64,000 bases of DNA from Stutzerimonas nosocomialis (lineage in GTDB: Bacteria > Pseudomonadota > Gammaproteobacteria > Pseudomonadales > Pseudomonadaceae), in contig NZ_QLAE01000006.1 of assembly GCF_005876855.1 (NCBI RefSeq), positions 1-64,000 on the forward strand, read 5' to 3'. A program made the translations under genes and the position numbers. This document shows positions 28,970 to 37,635 of this stretch, one piece after another (position 1 is the first letter of the stretch; every line of letters begins with the position of its first letter). A model generated the notes under the pieces. It was given only the letters and a program-made list of their open reading frames with translations. It was not told where the DNA came from and searched no databases.

Positions 28970-29908
28970 ATGCTGCGTGTGCTTCGCTTCCTCTTCGCGC
29001 CTGTCTTGCTCATCGCCTCGGTGCTCGGCCTGCTGTTGCTGACCAGCCAGCCCGCCACCCTGCCGGGGGTGCTCGTCCCGTTCGAAGGCGGCCCGCCGCT
29101 GGTCATCGCTCACCGCGGCGGCATGGGGCTGTGGCCGGAGAACAGCCTGTTCGCCTTCGAGCGGGCCACCGCGCTGGGGGTGGACATGCTGGAGATGGAC
29201 GTGCACCTGTCGCGCGACGGCGAACCAGTGGTGATCCACGACTCGACCCTCGAACGCACCACCAACGGCTTCGGCGAGGTCGCCGACCACGACCTGGCCG
29301 AGTTGCAGGCGCTCGACGCCGGTTATCGCTGGACGGCTGACGGTGGCGAAAGCTACCCGTACCGCAACCAGGGCATCGGCATCCCGACCTTCGCCGAGGT
29401 GCTCGAAGCGCTCCCGCAGATTCCCAAAGTGGTCGAGATCAAGGCCCCCGATCCGGCGCTGGAAGCGCGGCTGTGCGAGCAGATCATGAACAGCGGCCAG
29501 CGCGACCGGATCATCGTCGGCAGCTTTCACGACCGCAGCCTGCAACGCTTTCGCAGTCTCTGCCCGACCGTCGCGACATCCGCCGGGGCCAGCTCGGTGC
29601 GCCTGCTGGTGCTGCTCGACCGCATCGGGCTGGGCAGCCTCCTGTCGCCCAGCTACCAGCTCCTGCAGATTCCCGCCCGTCACAGTGGCGTCCAGGTCGC
29701 CACGCCCAGCCTGCTCGACACCGCCGCCGAACGCGGCCTGCGCACCCAGCTGTGGACCATCAACGAGCAGCCCGAAATGCAGCGCCTGCTGGACATGGGC
29801 GCCGATGGGCTGATCACCGATTACCCCGACCGAGCCCTGCATCTGCTGCGCCTGCGCTACAACGCCGACGAGGACCGGGACCTGTCCGACGAGCCGGACG
29901 ACGCCTGA
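28970..29908 (+). CDS. Glycerophosphodiester phosphodiesterase (GDPD), membrane-anchored
   Basis: 312 residues from ATG 28970. A hydrophobic N-terminus (LRFLFAPVLLIASVLGLLLL) gives a signal anchor, so the catalytic domain is probably periplasmic. The TIM-barrel active site shows AHRGGMGLWPENS, EMDVHLSRDGEPVVIHD, VEIKAPDP and the closing GADGLITDYPDRAL. It hydrolyses glycerophosphodiesters to an alcohol and glycerol-3-phosphate. ATG 28925 is an alternative start. The DnaA-box repeat array begins about 70 bp after its stop. Confidence 0.9.
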   Translation: MLRVLRFLFAPVLLIASVLGLLLLTSQPATLPGVLVPFEGGPPLVIAHRGGMGLWPENSLFAFERATALGVDMLEMDVHLSRDGEPVVIHDSTLERTTNGFGEVADHDLAELQALDAGYRWTADGGESYPYRNQGIGIPTFAEVLEALPQIPKVVEIKAPDPALEARLCEQIMNSGQRDRIIVGSFHDRSLQRFRSLCPTVATSAGASSVRLLVLLDRIGLGSLLSPSYQLLQIPARHSGVQVATPSLLDTAAERGLRTQLWTINEQPEMQRLLDMGADGLITDYPDRALHLLRLRYNADEDRDLSDEPDDA

Positions 29909-29980
29909 GGGGCGCCGACCTGGCTGTTTTTCAACCAGCTTGACGCAAGGCCCGCCGTTTCACCGCTGCGCCGGTGTTTA

Positions 29981-30434
29981 CTCATGTTATCCACAATCCC
30001 GTCCACAGCATTCGTGGATAAACCGCTCGAAACGAATCGGCTGCTGCGCCATTCCCTGCAAGCGCGCCCTTGACCGAAAGGCCCGTGATATGCATTCCAG
30101 AGCCACCGACCGCCATCGATCAAAAAATGAACGCCTCGCGCCAGACCTACTGGCGCCAGCGTTTCGCTCGCCCACCCCAAGGTTATCCACAGAACATTGC
30201 ACAGTGATCGGGGATAACCATTCGAAGCGGACCGGCCGCCGCATCAATTCCCACAGCTTCCCCTTGACTAGGCGGCCCTCAACATGCGTGCGAGACGCCC
30301 TCACCGGTATCGATCAAAAACTGAGCGCCCGACTCCAGCCTTACTGCCGTCAGCGTTTCGTTCGCTCACCCCAAGGTTATCCACAAAACCTTGCACAGCG
30401 ATCGGGGATAACTATCGGCGTTGTTCACAAGGCA
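29981..30434. repeat. Three tandem ~195-bp units, each opening with a DnaA-box pair
   Basis: TTATCCACA, the consensus DnaA box, occurs at 29987-29995, 30183-30191 and 30377-30385, spaced 196 and 194 bp. In every unit exactly 20 bases later comes GGATAA, the inverted half (CGTGGATAA in unit 1, CGGGGATAA in units 2 and 3). Between them is a conserved CACAG. The spacers of units 1 and 2 are also alike: CCTTGAC near the middle, then ATCGATCAAAAA, then CAGCGTTTCG and CACCCCAAGG just before the next box. Unit 3 is truncated after the box pair, and TTGTTCACA (30421-30429) is a further degenerate box. No gene fits this stretch. A DnaA-binding locus of datA/DARS type is an inference. Confidence 0.85.
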
Positions 30435-30521
30435 GGCTATCGGCCCGATTGGTTCCGCTGCGATGAATCGACAGGCGCAGCGGCATAAGCTCACCCTCAC
30501 CCCTGAGTCGAGGATCTGCTG

Positions 30522-30632
30522 ATGCCGTCTTTCTCCCTGTTTCACAGCCTGCTTGCCGCCTATGCCTGTGCCGCCAGCGGCGCCGCCAGCGCCGACCCTT
30601 CGCCCGTGTCCGCCGCCGCGCTGGCGAGGTAG
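30522..30632 (+). CDS. Possible 36-residue exported peptide
   Basis: ATG 30522 opens a short frame ([20 protein letters not shown]...) ending at TAG 30632. It has a hydrophobic start and alanine-rich stretch that could act as a signal sequence; a weak AGGA lies 8-10 bases upstream. No homologue is recognised and the codon content could arise by chance in GC-rich DNA. Confidence 0.2.
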   Translation: MPSFSLFHSLLAAYACAASGAASADPSPVSAAALAR

Positions 30633-30679
30633 GGCCCCGGGCGCTACCCTGCCTGGCTCTTCAACCCTCGGAGTCGATC

Positions 30680-31267
30680 ATGCCCCTGCGTTCAATCTGC
30701 GTGTTCTGCGGCGCCAGCACCGGTGCCAATCCGGTCTATCGTGAGGCCGCCGTTGCCCTCGGCCAGGCCCTTGCCGGGCGAGGCCTGACACTGGTCTATG
30801 GCGGCGGCGCGGTAGGCCTGATGGGCGTGGTGGCCGATGCGGCGATGGCCGCCGGTGGCGAGGTGATCGGCATCATTCCGCAAAGCCTGCAGGACGCCGA
30901 GATCGGCCACCGGGGCCTGACGCGCCTGGAAGTGGTGGACGGCATGCACGCCCGCAAGGCCCGCATGGCCGAGCTGTCCGACGCGTTCATCGCCCTGCCA
31001 GGAGGACTCGGCACACTCGAGGAGCTGTTCGAAGTCTGGACCTGGGGACAACTGGGCTACCACGGCAAGCCGCTGGGCCTGCTCGACGTGAACCACTTCT
31101 ATACCAAGCTGAGCCATTTCCTCGACCACCTGGTGGAAGAAGGCTTCGTCCGCCCCCACCATCGCGACATGCTGCAGCGCAGCGAGACAGCCGAGGGCCT
31201 GCTGCAACAGCTCGAAGCCTGGGAACCGCTGGTGGTACCCAAGTGGGACGACCGCGCGCCTCGCTGA
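30680..31267 (+). CDS. LOG-family nucleotide 5'-monophosphate phosphoribohydrolase
   Basis: 195 residues with the Rossmann-like LOG fold: [13 protein letters not shown] at the start, [41 protein letters not shown] containing the PGGxGTxxE motif. Related enzymes release the base from nucleoside 5'-monophosphates (cytokinin activation in plants; PpnP/PpnN-type nucleotide turnover in bacteria). In a pseudomonad a nucleotide-salvage role is more likely than hormone production. A Pribnow-like element was not identified upstream. Confidence 0.9.
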   Translation: MPLRSICVFCGASTGANPVYREAAVALGQALAGRGLTLVYGGGAVGLMGVVADAAMAAGGEVIGIIPQSLQDAEIGHRGLTRLEVVDGMHARKARMAELSDAFIALPGGLGTLEELFEVWTWGQLGYHGKPLGLLDVNHFYTKLSHFLDHLVEEGFVRPHHRDMLQRSETAEGLLQQLEAWEPLVVPKWDDRAPR

Positions 31268-31304
31268 GGCCGGAACCCCGGGCGGCGGCCATGATCCCAG
31301 CTTC

Positions 31305-31793
31305 ATGGAACAGCCCCGCCTGCTTGCCGATGCCATGCTCGGCGGGCTCGTGCGCTGGTTGCGCGTACTCGATTGCGACACCGCCTACGACCCCGCCCTT
31401 ACCGATGCCGAGCTCGTGGCGCTGGCCGCGCGCGAGTCGCGCACGCTGCTGACCCGCGACCGCCACCTGCTGACCTTCCTGCGCCCTCGGTCGGCGCTGC
31501 GCATCCGCCACGACGCGCCGCTGCAGCAGCTGCGCCAGGTGGTCGACGCCTGCGCGATCACGCCGCCGCCGACGCTGTTTCGCCGCTGCCTGGTCTGCAA
31601 CAGCCCGCTGCGGCAGGCCAGTGACGAGCAGGTGGCCAAGGCCCCGCCGTCGGCACGCGCCTTTGCCGAGCCGATGCGTCATTGCCCGGTATGCGACCGT
31701 CTCTACTGGCTCGGCTCGCATACCCGGCGCATGCGCGCCACGCTGGCACGGACCTTTCCCGAATGGTCAGCCCTGCGCGGCAACGAACCTTGA
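31305..31793 (+). CDS. Mut7-C RNase-domain protein
   Basis: 162 residues. The N-terminal PIN-like half has LLADAMLGGLVRWLRVLDCDT and LLTRDRHLL, typical of the Mut7-C (DUF82) domain. The C-terminal zinc ribbon has CLVC and CPVC pairs. The domain is predicted to be a ribonuclease by relation to PIN nucleases and the C. elegans Mut-7 C-terminus; bacterial function is not established. It lies 37 bp downstream of the LOG gene, probably in the same transcript. Confidence 0.85.
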   Translation: MEQPRLLADAMLGGLVRWLRVLDCDTAYDPALTDAELVALAARESRTLLTRDRHLLTFLRPRSALRIRHDAPLQQLRQVVDACAITPPPTLFRRCLVCNSPLRQASDEQVAKAPPSARAFAEPMRHCPVCDRLYWLGSHTRRMRATLARTFPEWSALRGNEP

Positions 31794-31916
31794 GCGCCTG
31801 CCTGGCAGCCCCTAGGCTCTTGCAGGGTCGGCACGCGTCGCGCCGGCCGCTGTCCAAGCTGCTACACAGCGTCTTCGCGCCTGACCGGGCGCGGAGCCCA
31901 ACGCAAGGAGATCGCC

Positions 31917-32330
31917 ATGTTCACCTATGTCTGCCTCGGTACCAACGACCTGCCCCGCGCCATCCGTTTCTATGACCCAGTGATGGCGGCGCTCGGACAT
32001 GCACGCTGCGAGACGGGCGACGAGCCGGGATGGGAAGACTGCGTGGGCTGGGGACAGTACGAGGACGAAGGCCGGCGGGAACTGGCGCTTTGGCTGCAAA
32101 GCCCGTTCGATGGTCATGCCGCCACGTCGGGGAACGGGACGATGGTGGCGCTGGTGGCGAAAACCTGGGAACAGGTCCAGGGCTTCCATGGCGCAGCGCT
32201 GGCCCACGGAGGAAGCTGCGAAGGCCCGCCGGGACTGCGCCCCCAATATGCGGCGGACTTCTACGCCGCCTACGTGCGCGACCCGGACGGCAACAAGCTC
32301 GCCGCCGTCTGCCGGGGGCGCGTCCAATGA
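31917..32330 (+). CDS. VOC-family (glyoxalase/bleomycin-resistance fold) protein
   Basis: 137 residues with the paired beta-alpha-beta-beta-beta pattern of vicinal oxygen chelate proteins: FTYVCLGTNDLPRAIRFYDPVM at the start and FYAAYVRDPDGNKLAAVC at the end. The metal-ligand positions are not all obvious, so it may be an isomerase/dioxygenase relative or a binding protein. The stop overlaps the start of the DUF2726 gene (ATGA). Confidence 0.82.
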   Translation: MFTYVCLGTNDLPRAIRFYDPVMAALGHARCETGDEPGWEDCVGWGQYEDEGRRELALWLQSPFDGHAATSGNGTMVALVAKTWEQVQGFHGAALAHGGSCEGPPGLRPQYAADFYAAYVRDPDGNKLAAVCRGRVQ

Positions 32331-32806
32331 GCTGGCTCGCCCTGACCCTGGTGGTGTTCGGCTGCTTCGTCGCCGTGTTCTATATCAAGAATCGCCAGAT
32401 GAACCATCCGGCGCTGCAGTTCCCCTATCGCCTCAAGGCCAGCCCCCTGTCGGCCGACGAGCTGGCGCTGTACGAGCTGCTCGGCAAAGCGGTGGGCGAG
32501 CGTTACCGGATACTGGTCAAGGTCCGTGCCGCCGACGTGGTGGACGTCACCGCGGTGCCGCGCCGGGCGCCCTGGTATCATGCCGTCAACCGCATTGGCG
32601 CCGGCCATTTCGACTTCCTGCTCTGCCGCAAGGACGACCTGGGCGTGGTCTGCGCCATCGAGTACACCGCCAGCCCGGCGGAACAGGAACCCTTCATCGA
32701 GCAGCTCTGCCAGAGCATCGACCTGCCACTGGTCAGGCTCAGCGCAGAGCGGGCGCGCTCCTTCAGCGAGGTTCGGAACGCACTCGAAGCGGTGCTGCCT
32801 GCCTGA
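32327..32806 (+). CDS. DUF2726 protein with N-terminal membrane anchor
   Basis: 159 residues from ATG 32327, coupled to the VOC gene by a 4-base overlap. One membrane helix (WLALTLVVFGCFVAVFYI) is followed by a cytoplasmic domain with LSADELALYELLGKAVGERYRILVKVRAADV, HFDFLLCRKDDLGVVCAIEY and LPLVRLSAE, the DUF2726 pattern. DUF2726 looks like a restriction-endonuclease-fold remnant (D...E-x-Y order) and is of unknown function. Confidence 0.78.
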   Translation: MSWLALTLVVFGCFVAVFYIKNRQMNHPALQFPYRLKASPLSADELALYELLGKAVGERYRILVKVRAADVVDVTAVPRRAPWYHAVNRIGAGHFDFLLCRKDDLGVVCAIEYTASPAEQEPFIEQLCQSIDLPLVRLSAERARSFSEVRNALEAVLPA

Positions 32807-32854
32807 CGCCGCCTGCCGGCGATTCGGCGCCCTCTTCCGACTGCAGGAGCCGCC

Positions 32855-33358
32855 ATGGCCGGCCTGTTGCGCAATATCCTGACCCTGCTGTGGGCGCTGC
32901 TGCGCCCTGGCGGCGCCCGCCCGGCCGACCGGCTCGTCACGCGGTTTCGCGTCACCCCGCTGGATATCGGGCTGTCGCGGCTCAAGAGCGATCGCTACCT
33001 GCAGCTGACCGAAGCGGCCCAGCTCGACTTCCTGGTGCGTACCGGGCTCATCGGCACGCTGATGCGCCATCGCTACAATTTCGTCAACGCCTCGGCGACC
33101 GTGCGTTACGCCAGGCCCATCACGCTTTTGTCCCGGGTCAGCGTTGCTTCCCGCGTCGCGTACATCGATGCCCGCTTCGCCTACTTCGAGCACCGCTTTG
33201 AGGTGGCGGGCGCCGAGTGCGCCTGCGTGCTGATAAAGATGAAGTTCAAGCAGGGAAGGCGCACCATCGAGCCCGCCCAGATCCTCGGGCCGGTCGGCGC
33301 GGCGCAAAAGCCCGAACATCTGCAGCGCTGGGATGACCTGCTGGATCGCTGGCCCTGA
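32855..33358 (+). CDS. Hotdog-fold thioesterase-like protein (THEM6 type)
   Basis: 167 residues. A hydrophobic start (GLLRNILTLLWALLRPGG) is followed by FRVTPLDIGLSRLKSDRYLQLTEAAQLDFLVRTGL and YNFVNASATVRYARPITLLSRV, which is the 4HBT-like pattern of THEM6/acyl-CoA thioesterase relatives. Substrate unknown. Possibly co-transcribed with the VOC/DUF2726 pair (48-bp gap). Confidence 0.75.
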   Translation: MAGLLRNILTLLWALLRPGGARPADRLVTRFRVTPLDIGLSRLKSDRYLQLTEAAQLDFLVRTGLIGTLMRHRYNFVNASATVRYARPITLLSRVSVASRVAYIDARFAYFEHRFEVAGAECACVLIKMKFKQGRRTIEPAQILGPVGAAQKPEHLQRWDDLLDRWP

Positions 33359-33420
33359 CGGGAGGGCCGGCACATCCTGGACTCTCCGCTGTCTACTAGC
33401 CAACCTGCAACGAACTGCCC

Positions 33421-34443
33421 ATGCGCTGGAAAAGCTACCTGAGCCGCACGCTCGAACTCGTCTCCACCCTCATCCGCCGCTACCCGGGCACCGTCGCCGT
33501 GTTCGGCTTCTGCTCGGGCCTCGCCAGTTTCGTGCTGGTGGACCGGCAAGCCGGACTGGCCAAGGTCGTGGCGCTGGTGATGCTGGTCAGCTGGGTGTGG
33601 CTGATGCTGGAGAACAGCCTGCGCCGCTTCATCGAGCACCGGTTCGGCTGGCAGCTGCCGCCACCGCTGCTGCGCTATGCGACGCAGATGGTTCACCAGG
33701 AAAGCCTGTTCTTCATCATTCCCTTCTTTTTCGTCACGACGACCTGGAACAGCGGTCAGGCGGTATTCACCCTGCTGCTCGGCTGCGCGGCGCTGGTTTC
33801 GCTGGTCGACCCGCTGTACTACAGGTGGCTGGCGCCCCGTCGCTGGGTGTACCTGGCCTTCCATGCCCTGACGCTGTTCGCGGTGCTGCTCACCGCGCTG
33901 CCGATCATCCTGCACCTGTCGACGCCGCAGAGTTACCAGCTTGCCCTGGGCATCGCCGTCCTGCTGGCGCTGCCCAGCTTCAGCTCGCTGTTTCCGGACT
34001 GGGGCTGGCGACGCGGCGTGGCGATCTGCGCGCTGGCCGCCATGGTGGGGCTGGCCGGCTGGTACGGCCGGGCGTGGGTGCCGCCCGCCACCCTGTGGCT
34101 GACGGACGTCGCGGTCAGCAGGAGCATGGACAATGCCAGGCGCGAGCCGGGCCAGAGCCTGCGCCGCCTCGGCAGCGCGCAGCTCCAGGCCGACGGGCTG
34201 TACGCCTACACCGCTATCAATGCCCCGCGCGGCCTCAAGGAACGCATCTACCATGAGTGGATGCACAACGGCAGGCGCGTCGACCGCATCGCGCTGGACA
34301 TCAACGGCGGCCGCAAGCAGGGCTACCGCGCCTGGAGCCACAAGCGCAACTTCCCGCAGGACCCGGTGGGGCGCTGGCGCGTCAGGGTCGTGACCGAGGC
34401 AGGCCAGATGATCGGCACGCTGCGCTTCGAAGTCACCCCATAG
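33421..34443 (+). CDS. DUF5924 membrane protein with C-terminal DUF2914-like domain
   Basis: 340 residues. About eight hydrophobic helices occupy residues 20-220. The last ~110 residues are soluble (VAVSRSMDNARREPGQSLRRL, GLYAYTAINAPRGLKERIYHEW, GRWRVRVVTEAGQMIGTLRFEV) and resemble DUF2914, a beta-sandwich likely outside the membrane. The role is unknown. ATG 33421 has no strong ribosome site. Confidence 0.72.
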   Translation: MRWKSYLSRTLELVSTLIRRYPGTVAVFGFCSGLASFVLVDRQAGLAKVVALVMLVSWVWLMLENSLRRFIEHRFGWQLPPPLLRYATQMVHQESLFFIIPFFFVTTTWNSGQAVFTLLLGCAALVSLVDPLYYRWLAPRRWVYLAFHALTLFAVLLTALPIILHLSTPQSYQLALGIAVLLALPSFSSLFPDWGWRRGVAICALAAMVGLAGWYGRAWVPPATLWLTDVAVSRSMDNARREPGQSLRRLGSAQLQADGLYAYTAINAPRGLKERIYHEWMHNGRRVDRIALDINGGRKQGYRAWSHKRNFPQDPVGRWRVRVVTEAGQMIGTLRFEVTP

Positions 34444-34500
34444 GCCGACCGAACCCTCGGGCCCGTTGCGGTTCATAAGAGCATGACCGGGGAGCTCGGC

Positions 34501-35028
34501 ATGACCTACTGGGAACGCATCGTCTCGACGCTGGCTTCGGAGTTTTCCGACATTCCGGACGTGGAAGAAGCCACGCGAGTCGTCACGCGACTGACCTTCG
34601 CCGCCGTGCTGGGCGGCCTGGTCGGCTACGAACGCGAGCGCAAGGGCAAGGCGGCGGGCCTGCGGACCCACATGCTGGTCTCGCTGGGCTCGGCCCTGTT
34701 CGTCCTCACCGCCCTGCAGGGCGGCGTGCCACGCGACGATGTCTCCCGGATCATCCAGGGGATCGTCACCGGCATCGGCTTTCTCGGCGCGGGGACCATT
34801 CTCAAGGGCAGCACCATCCAGGAAGTCCAGGGGCTGACCACCGCGGCCGGCATCTGGCTGACGGCGGCGATCGGCGTCGCGGCCGGGCTGGGCAACGAGG
34901 CCACGGCGGTCTTCAGCACGCTGCTCGCACTCGCCGTGTTCATCCTCATGCCCGGACTCGAACGCCACGCCGCGCGTCGCGCCGGCCGACGCCGCAAGCG
35001 TCGCCGCGGTCGGGAAGAGGCGCCCTGA
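34501..35028 (+). CDS. MgtC/SapB-family membrane protein
   Basis: 175 residues from ATG 34501, placed 6 bases after GGGGAG; an in-frame ATG at 34483 is an alternative. Signature blocks are TFAAVLGGLVGYERERKGKAAGLRTHMLVSLGSAL and IVTGIGFLGAGTILK, then AAGIWLTAAIGVAAGLG. Four to five helices precede a very basic tail (RRAGRRRKRRRGR). It lacks the long C-terminal ACT-like domain of Salmonella MgtC, so a role in Mg2+ limitation is a family-based guess. Confidence 0.87.
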   Translation: MTYWERIVSTLASEFSDIPDVEEATRVVTRLTFAAVLGGLVGYERERKGKAAGLRTHMLVSLGSALFVLTALQGGVPRDDVSRIIQGIVTGIGFLGAGTILKGSTIQEVQGLTTAAGIWLTAAIGVAAGLGNEATAVFSTLLALAVFILMPGLERHAARRAGRRRKRRRGREEAP

Positions 35029-35062
35029 CGGCACGCCGAGCCGGAGCTCCCGTGGCGTCCGC

Positions 35063-35770
35063 TCAGAGCACCACGGGCAGGCGGCGAACCAGGCGAATCT
35101 CCTCGGTCGAGAGCGTCACGCCATAGGCGATGATCTCGACGCCGGCCGCCCTGGCCTCGGCGAGGGCGGCGGCGTAGGCGGGGTCGATTTCCGCCGCCGG
35201 ACGCACCGCTTCGATGCCGCTGAGGTTCACGCAGTACAGCAGTACGGCCCGGACACCCTCGCGCGCCAGCGCGGCCAGCTCGCGCAAATGGCGCGTGCCC
35301 CGGCTGGTCACCGCATCGGGAAAGGCCGCCACATGGCCTTCATCGAACCCCAGCGTGACGCTCTTGACCTCGACATAGGCCGGGCCTTCGGGGAATTCGA
35401 GGCGGAAGTCGACCCGGCTGTTCTCCGCGCCGTAGGGCACTTCACGTCGCAACGCCGTGAACCCGGCCAGCTCCTCGATCACCCCGCCACGCAAGGCCTC
35501 TTCCACCAATGAATTGGCCCGGGCGGTATTCACGCAGGCCAGCCGGCCCTGCGGCGTCTCGGCCAGCTCCCAGGTCGCCGCGAGCTTGCGCCTGGGGTCG
35601 CTGGAGCGCTGAAACCAGACGCGCCCGCCCTCGCTCATGCAGTTGAGCATCGAACCGGTATTGGGGCAGTGAATGCACAGGTGCTCGCCTTCGGCGGTCA
35701 CCACATCGGCGAGAAAGCGCTTGTACCGGCGCAGCAGCCGCCCTTCCTCCAGGGGTGTGGAAAAACGCAT
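35063..35770 (-). CDS. sfsA: SfsA family DNA-binding/nuclease-like protein
   Basis: 235 residues from ATG 35770, whose start overlaps the stop of the aminotransferase gene (TGATG). Family blocks: [47 protein letters not shown] and [16 protein letters not shown]. The D...E-V-K arrangement is nuclease-like. E. coli SfsA was described as a sugar-fermentation stimulation protein; its molecular role is still debated. The frame continues upstream of 35770 but only antisense to nothing useful and inside the aminotransferase gene. Confidence 0.92.
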   Translation of the reverse strand: MRFSTPLEEGRLLRRYKRFLADVVTAEGEHLCIHCPNTGSMLNCMSEGGRVWFQRSSDPRRKLAATWELAETPQGRLACVNTARANSLVEEALRGGVIEELAGFTALRREVPYGAENSRVDFRLEFPEGPAYVEVKSVTLGFDEGHVAAFPDAVTSRGTRHLRELAALAREGVRAVLLYCVNLSGIEAVRPAAEIDPAYAAALAEARAAGVEIIAYGVTLSTEEIRLVRRLPVVL

Positions 35771-36942
35771 CAGCCGGCCCAGCTCTGCAGACCGCGGGCG
35801 ATGCGCTCGACAGCCTGCTCCAGGCGCGGCACCTGCTGGGTGTAGGCGAAGCGCACATGGTGTCCGGCCAGGTGGCGGCCGAAATCCAGGCCCGGGGTAA
35901 AGGCCACGTGCTCGGTCTCGAGAAAATGCTGGCAAAAACGGTAGGCGTCCCCGCCGAACGCGCTGATGTCGGCATACAGGTAAAAGGCGCCTTCGGGCTC
36001 GACGGCGATACCGAATCCGAGTTCGCGCAGCGCCGGCAGCAGAAAATCGCGGCGCCGCCCGAATTCGGCCCGGCGCGCCTCGAGGATCTCGAGCGTCTGC
36101 GGCTCGAAACAGGCCAGCGCCGCGTGCTGCGCCATGGTCGGCGCACTGATGTAGAGGTTCTGCGCCAGCTTCTCCAGCTCCGGCACCGCCTCGGGCGGCG
36201 CGACCAGCCAGCCCAGGCGCCAGCCGGTCATGCCGAAATATTTGGAGAAACTGTTGAGCACGAACGCCGAGTCGTCCACCTCCAGCGCACTGGCGGCGTC
36301 CATGCCGTAGGTCAGCCCGTGGTAGATCTCGTCGACGACCAGATGACCACCGCGGGCCTTGATCGACGCGGCCAGGGCCGCCAACTCGTCGCGCGAAAGC
36401 ACCGTTCCGGTGGGGTTGGCGGGCGAGGCGACCAGCGCGCCGACGCTGTCGCGGTCCCAGTGCCGCTGCACCAGCTCGGGCGTGAGCTGGTAGCGGGTCT
36501 GCGGTCCGACCGGGACCAGCTGCGCCGCCCCCTCGATCAGCCGCAGGAAGTGCCGGTTGCAGGGATAGCCGGGATCGGCGAGCAACCAGTGCTTGCCCGG
36601 ATCGACCAGCAGGCCGCTGGTCAACAGCAAGGCGCCCGAGCCTCCGGGAGTAATCATGATCCGTTCGGGGTCAATAGCTAGCTTGTAGCGCTGCGCGTAG
36701 AAACCCGCGATGGCCTCGCGCAGCTCCGGCAGCCCACGGGCAGCCGTGTAACGCGTGTGTCCGGCGGCCAGCGCAGCCTGTCCGGCAGCGATGATAGGGG
36801 CGGCGGTGGTGAAATCAGGCTCGCCGATTTCGAGGTGAATCACATCGTGCCCCTGGGCCTGCAATTGATTGGCACGCGCCAGCAATGCCATGACATGAAA
36901 AGGTTCGATTGCCCGGCTGCGAGCGCTGTAAGACGAGGTCAT
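35770..36942 (-). CDS. Class I/II pyridoxal-phosphate aminotransferase
   Basis: 390 residues of fold-type I. The PLP lysine is in [41 protein letters not shown] and the C-terminal arginine of HVRFAYTQ are conserved. It is close to the AspC/ArAT-like enzymes listed as 'probable aminotransferase' beside dksA in Pseudomonas. Donor and acceptor are undefined. It is translated just ahead of sfsA and is divergent from dksA. Confidence 0.9.
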   Translation of the reverse strand: MTSSYSARSRAIEPFHVMALLARANQLQAQGHDVIHLEIGEPDFTTAAPIIAAGQAALAAGHTRYTAARGLPELREAIAGFYAQRYKLAIDPERIMITPGGSGALLLTSGLLVDPGKHWLLADPGYPCNRHFLRLIEGAAQLVPVGPQTRYQLTPELVQRHWDRDSVGALVASPANPTGTVLSRDELAALAASIKARGGHLVVDEIYHGLTYGMDAASALEVDDSAFVLNSFSKYFGMTGWRLGWLVAPPEAVPELEKLAQNLYISAPTMAQHAALACFEPQTLEILEARRAEFGRRRDFLLPALRELGFGIAVEPEGAFYLYADISAFGGDAYRFCQHFLETEHVAFTPGLDFGRHLAGHHVRFAYTQQVPRLEQAVERIARGLQSWAG

Positions 36943-37132
36943 CTGACCGTCCTTGAGACATAAAAATTGAATTCTACCGAAGGTCTCTCACACGCCGCAG
37001 CCACCGTGATCGCCGGGAGTAGCGCACCCCGATTCGATCTGGTAAGTTCGCCCGCTTGCAGCCGCAGGGCCGGCACGGGTCGGCGAGGGACCACTCACCT
37101 GCGCAATGGACATAGCGAGAGGCGTTCATCCA

Positions 37133-37579
37133 ATGGCCATTCTTAAAGAAACACAAACCAGCAACCAACTGATTCGCGCCTTCGAGCCCTACAAGGAAAC
37201 CGCCGGCGAGGAGTACATGAGCGACAAGATGCGCGCTCACTTCTCCGCCATCCTGAACAAGTGGAAACAGGAACTGATGGAAGAGGTCGATCGCACCGTC
37301 CATCACATGCAGGATGAAGCGGCCAACTTCCCGGACCCTGCCGACCGCGCCAGCCAGGAAGAAGAATTCAGCTTGGAACTGCGTGCCCGTGACCGCGAAC
37401 GCAAGCTGATCAAGAAGATCGACGAAACCCTCCAGCTGCTCGAAGACAACGAGTACGGCTGGTGCGACTCCTGCGGCGTCGAGATCGGCATCCGCCGCCT
37501 CGAGGCTCGTCCTACCGCCACCCTTTGCATCGACTGCAAGACCCTGGCGGAAATCAAGGAAAAGCAGCTCGGTTCCTGA
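37133..37579 (+). CDS. dksA: RNA polymerase-binding transcription factor DksA
   Basis: 148 residues from ATG 37133 (MAILKETQTSNQ). The coiled coil (about 30-110) carries EEVDRTVHHMQDEAANFPDPADRASQ, whose tip aspartates (DPAD) enter the secondary channel of RNA polymerase. The zinc finger is CDSCG...CIDC. DksA with ppGpp represses stable-RNA promoters and activates amino-acid promoters in the stringent response. A terminator follows at 37588. Confidence 0.95.
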   Translation: MAILKETQTSNQLIRAFEPYKETAGEEYMSDKMRAHFSAILNKWKQELMEEVDRTVHHMQDEAANFPDPADRASQEEEFSLELRARDRERKLIKKIDETLQLLEDNEYGWCDSCGVEIGIRRLEARPTATLCIDCKTLAEIKEKQLGS

Positions 37580-37587
37580 TCCCGAAC

Positions 37588-37613
37588 GGGGCGCTTCGGC
37601 GCCCCGCTTCATT
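37588..37613 (+). terminator. Terminator between dksA and gluQRS
   Basis: An 8-bp stem CGGGGCGC / GCGCCCCG with a TTCG loop, 9 bp after the dksA stop, followed by CTTCATTTA. The weak T-run may allow read-through into gluQRS. Confidence 0.7.
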
Positions 37614-37635
37614 TATATCTCCCCGTTCCGCTCCC

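Noticed and set aside
29940-30488. Open frame of 182 codons across the DnaA-box array (plus strand) and a 105-codon one on the other strand
   Set aside because: Both simply read through repeat units; no start signal and no similarity. The repeats are better explained as non-coding.
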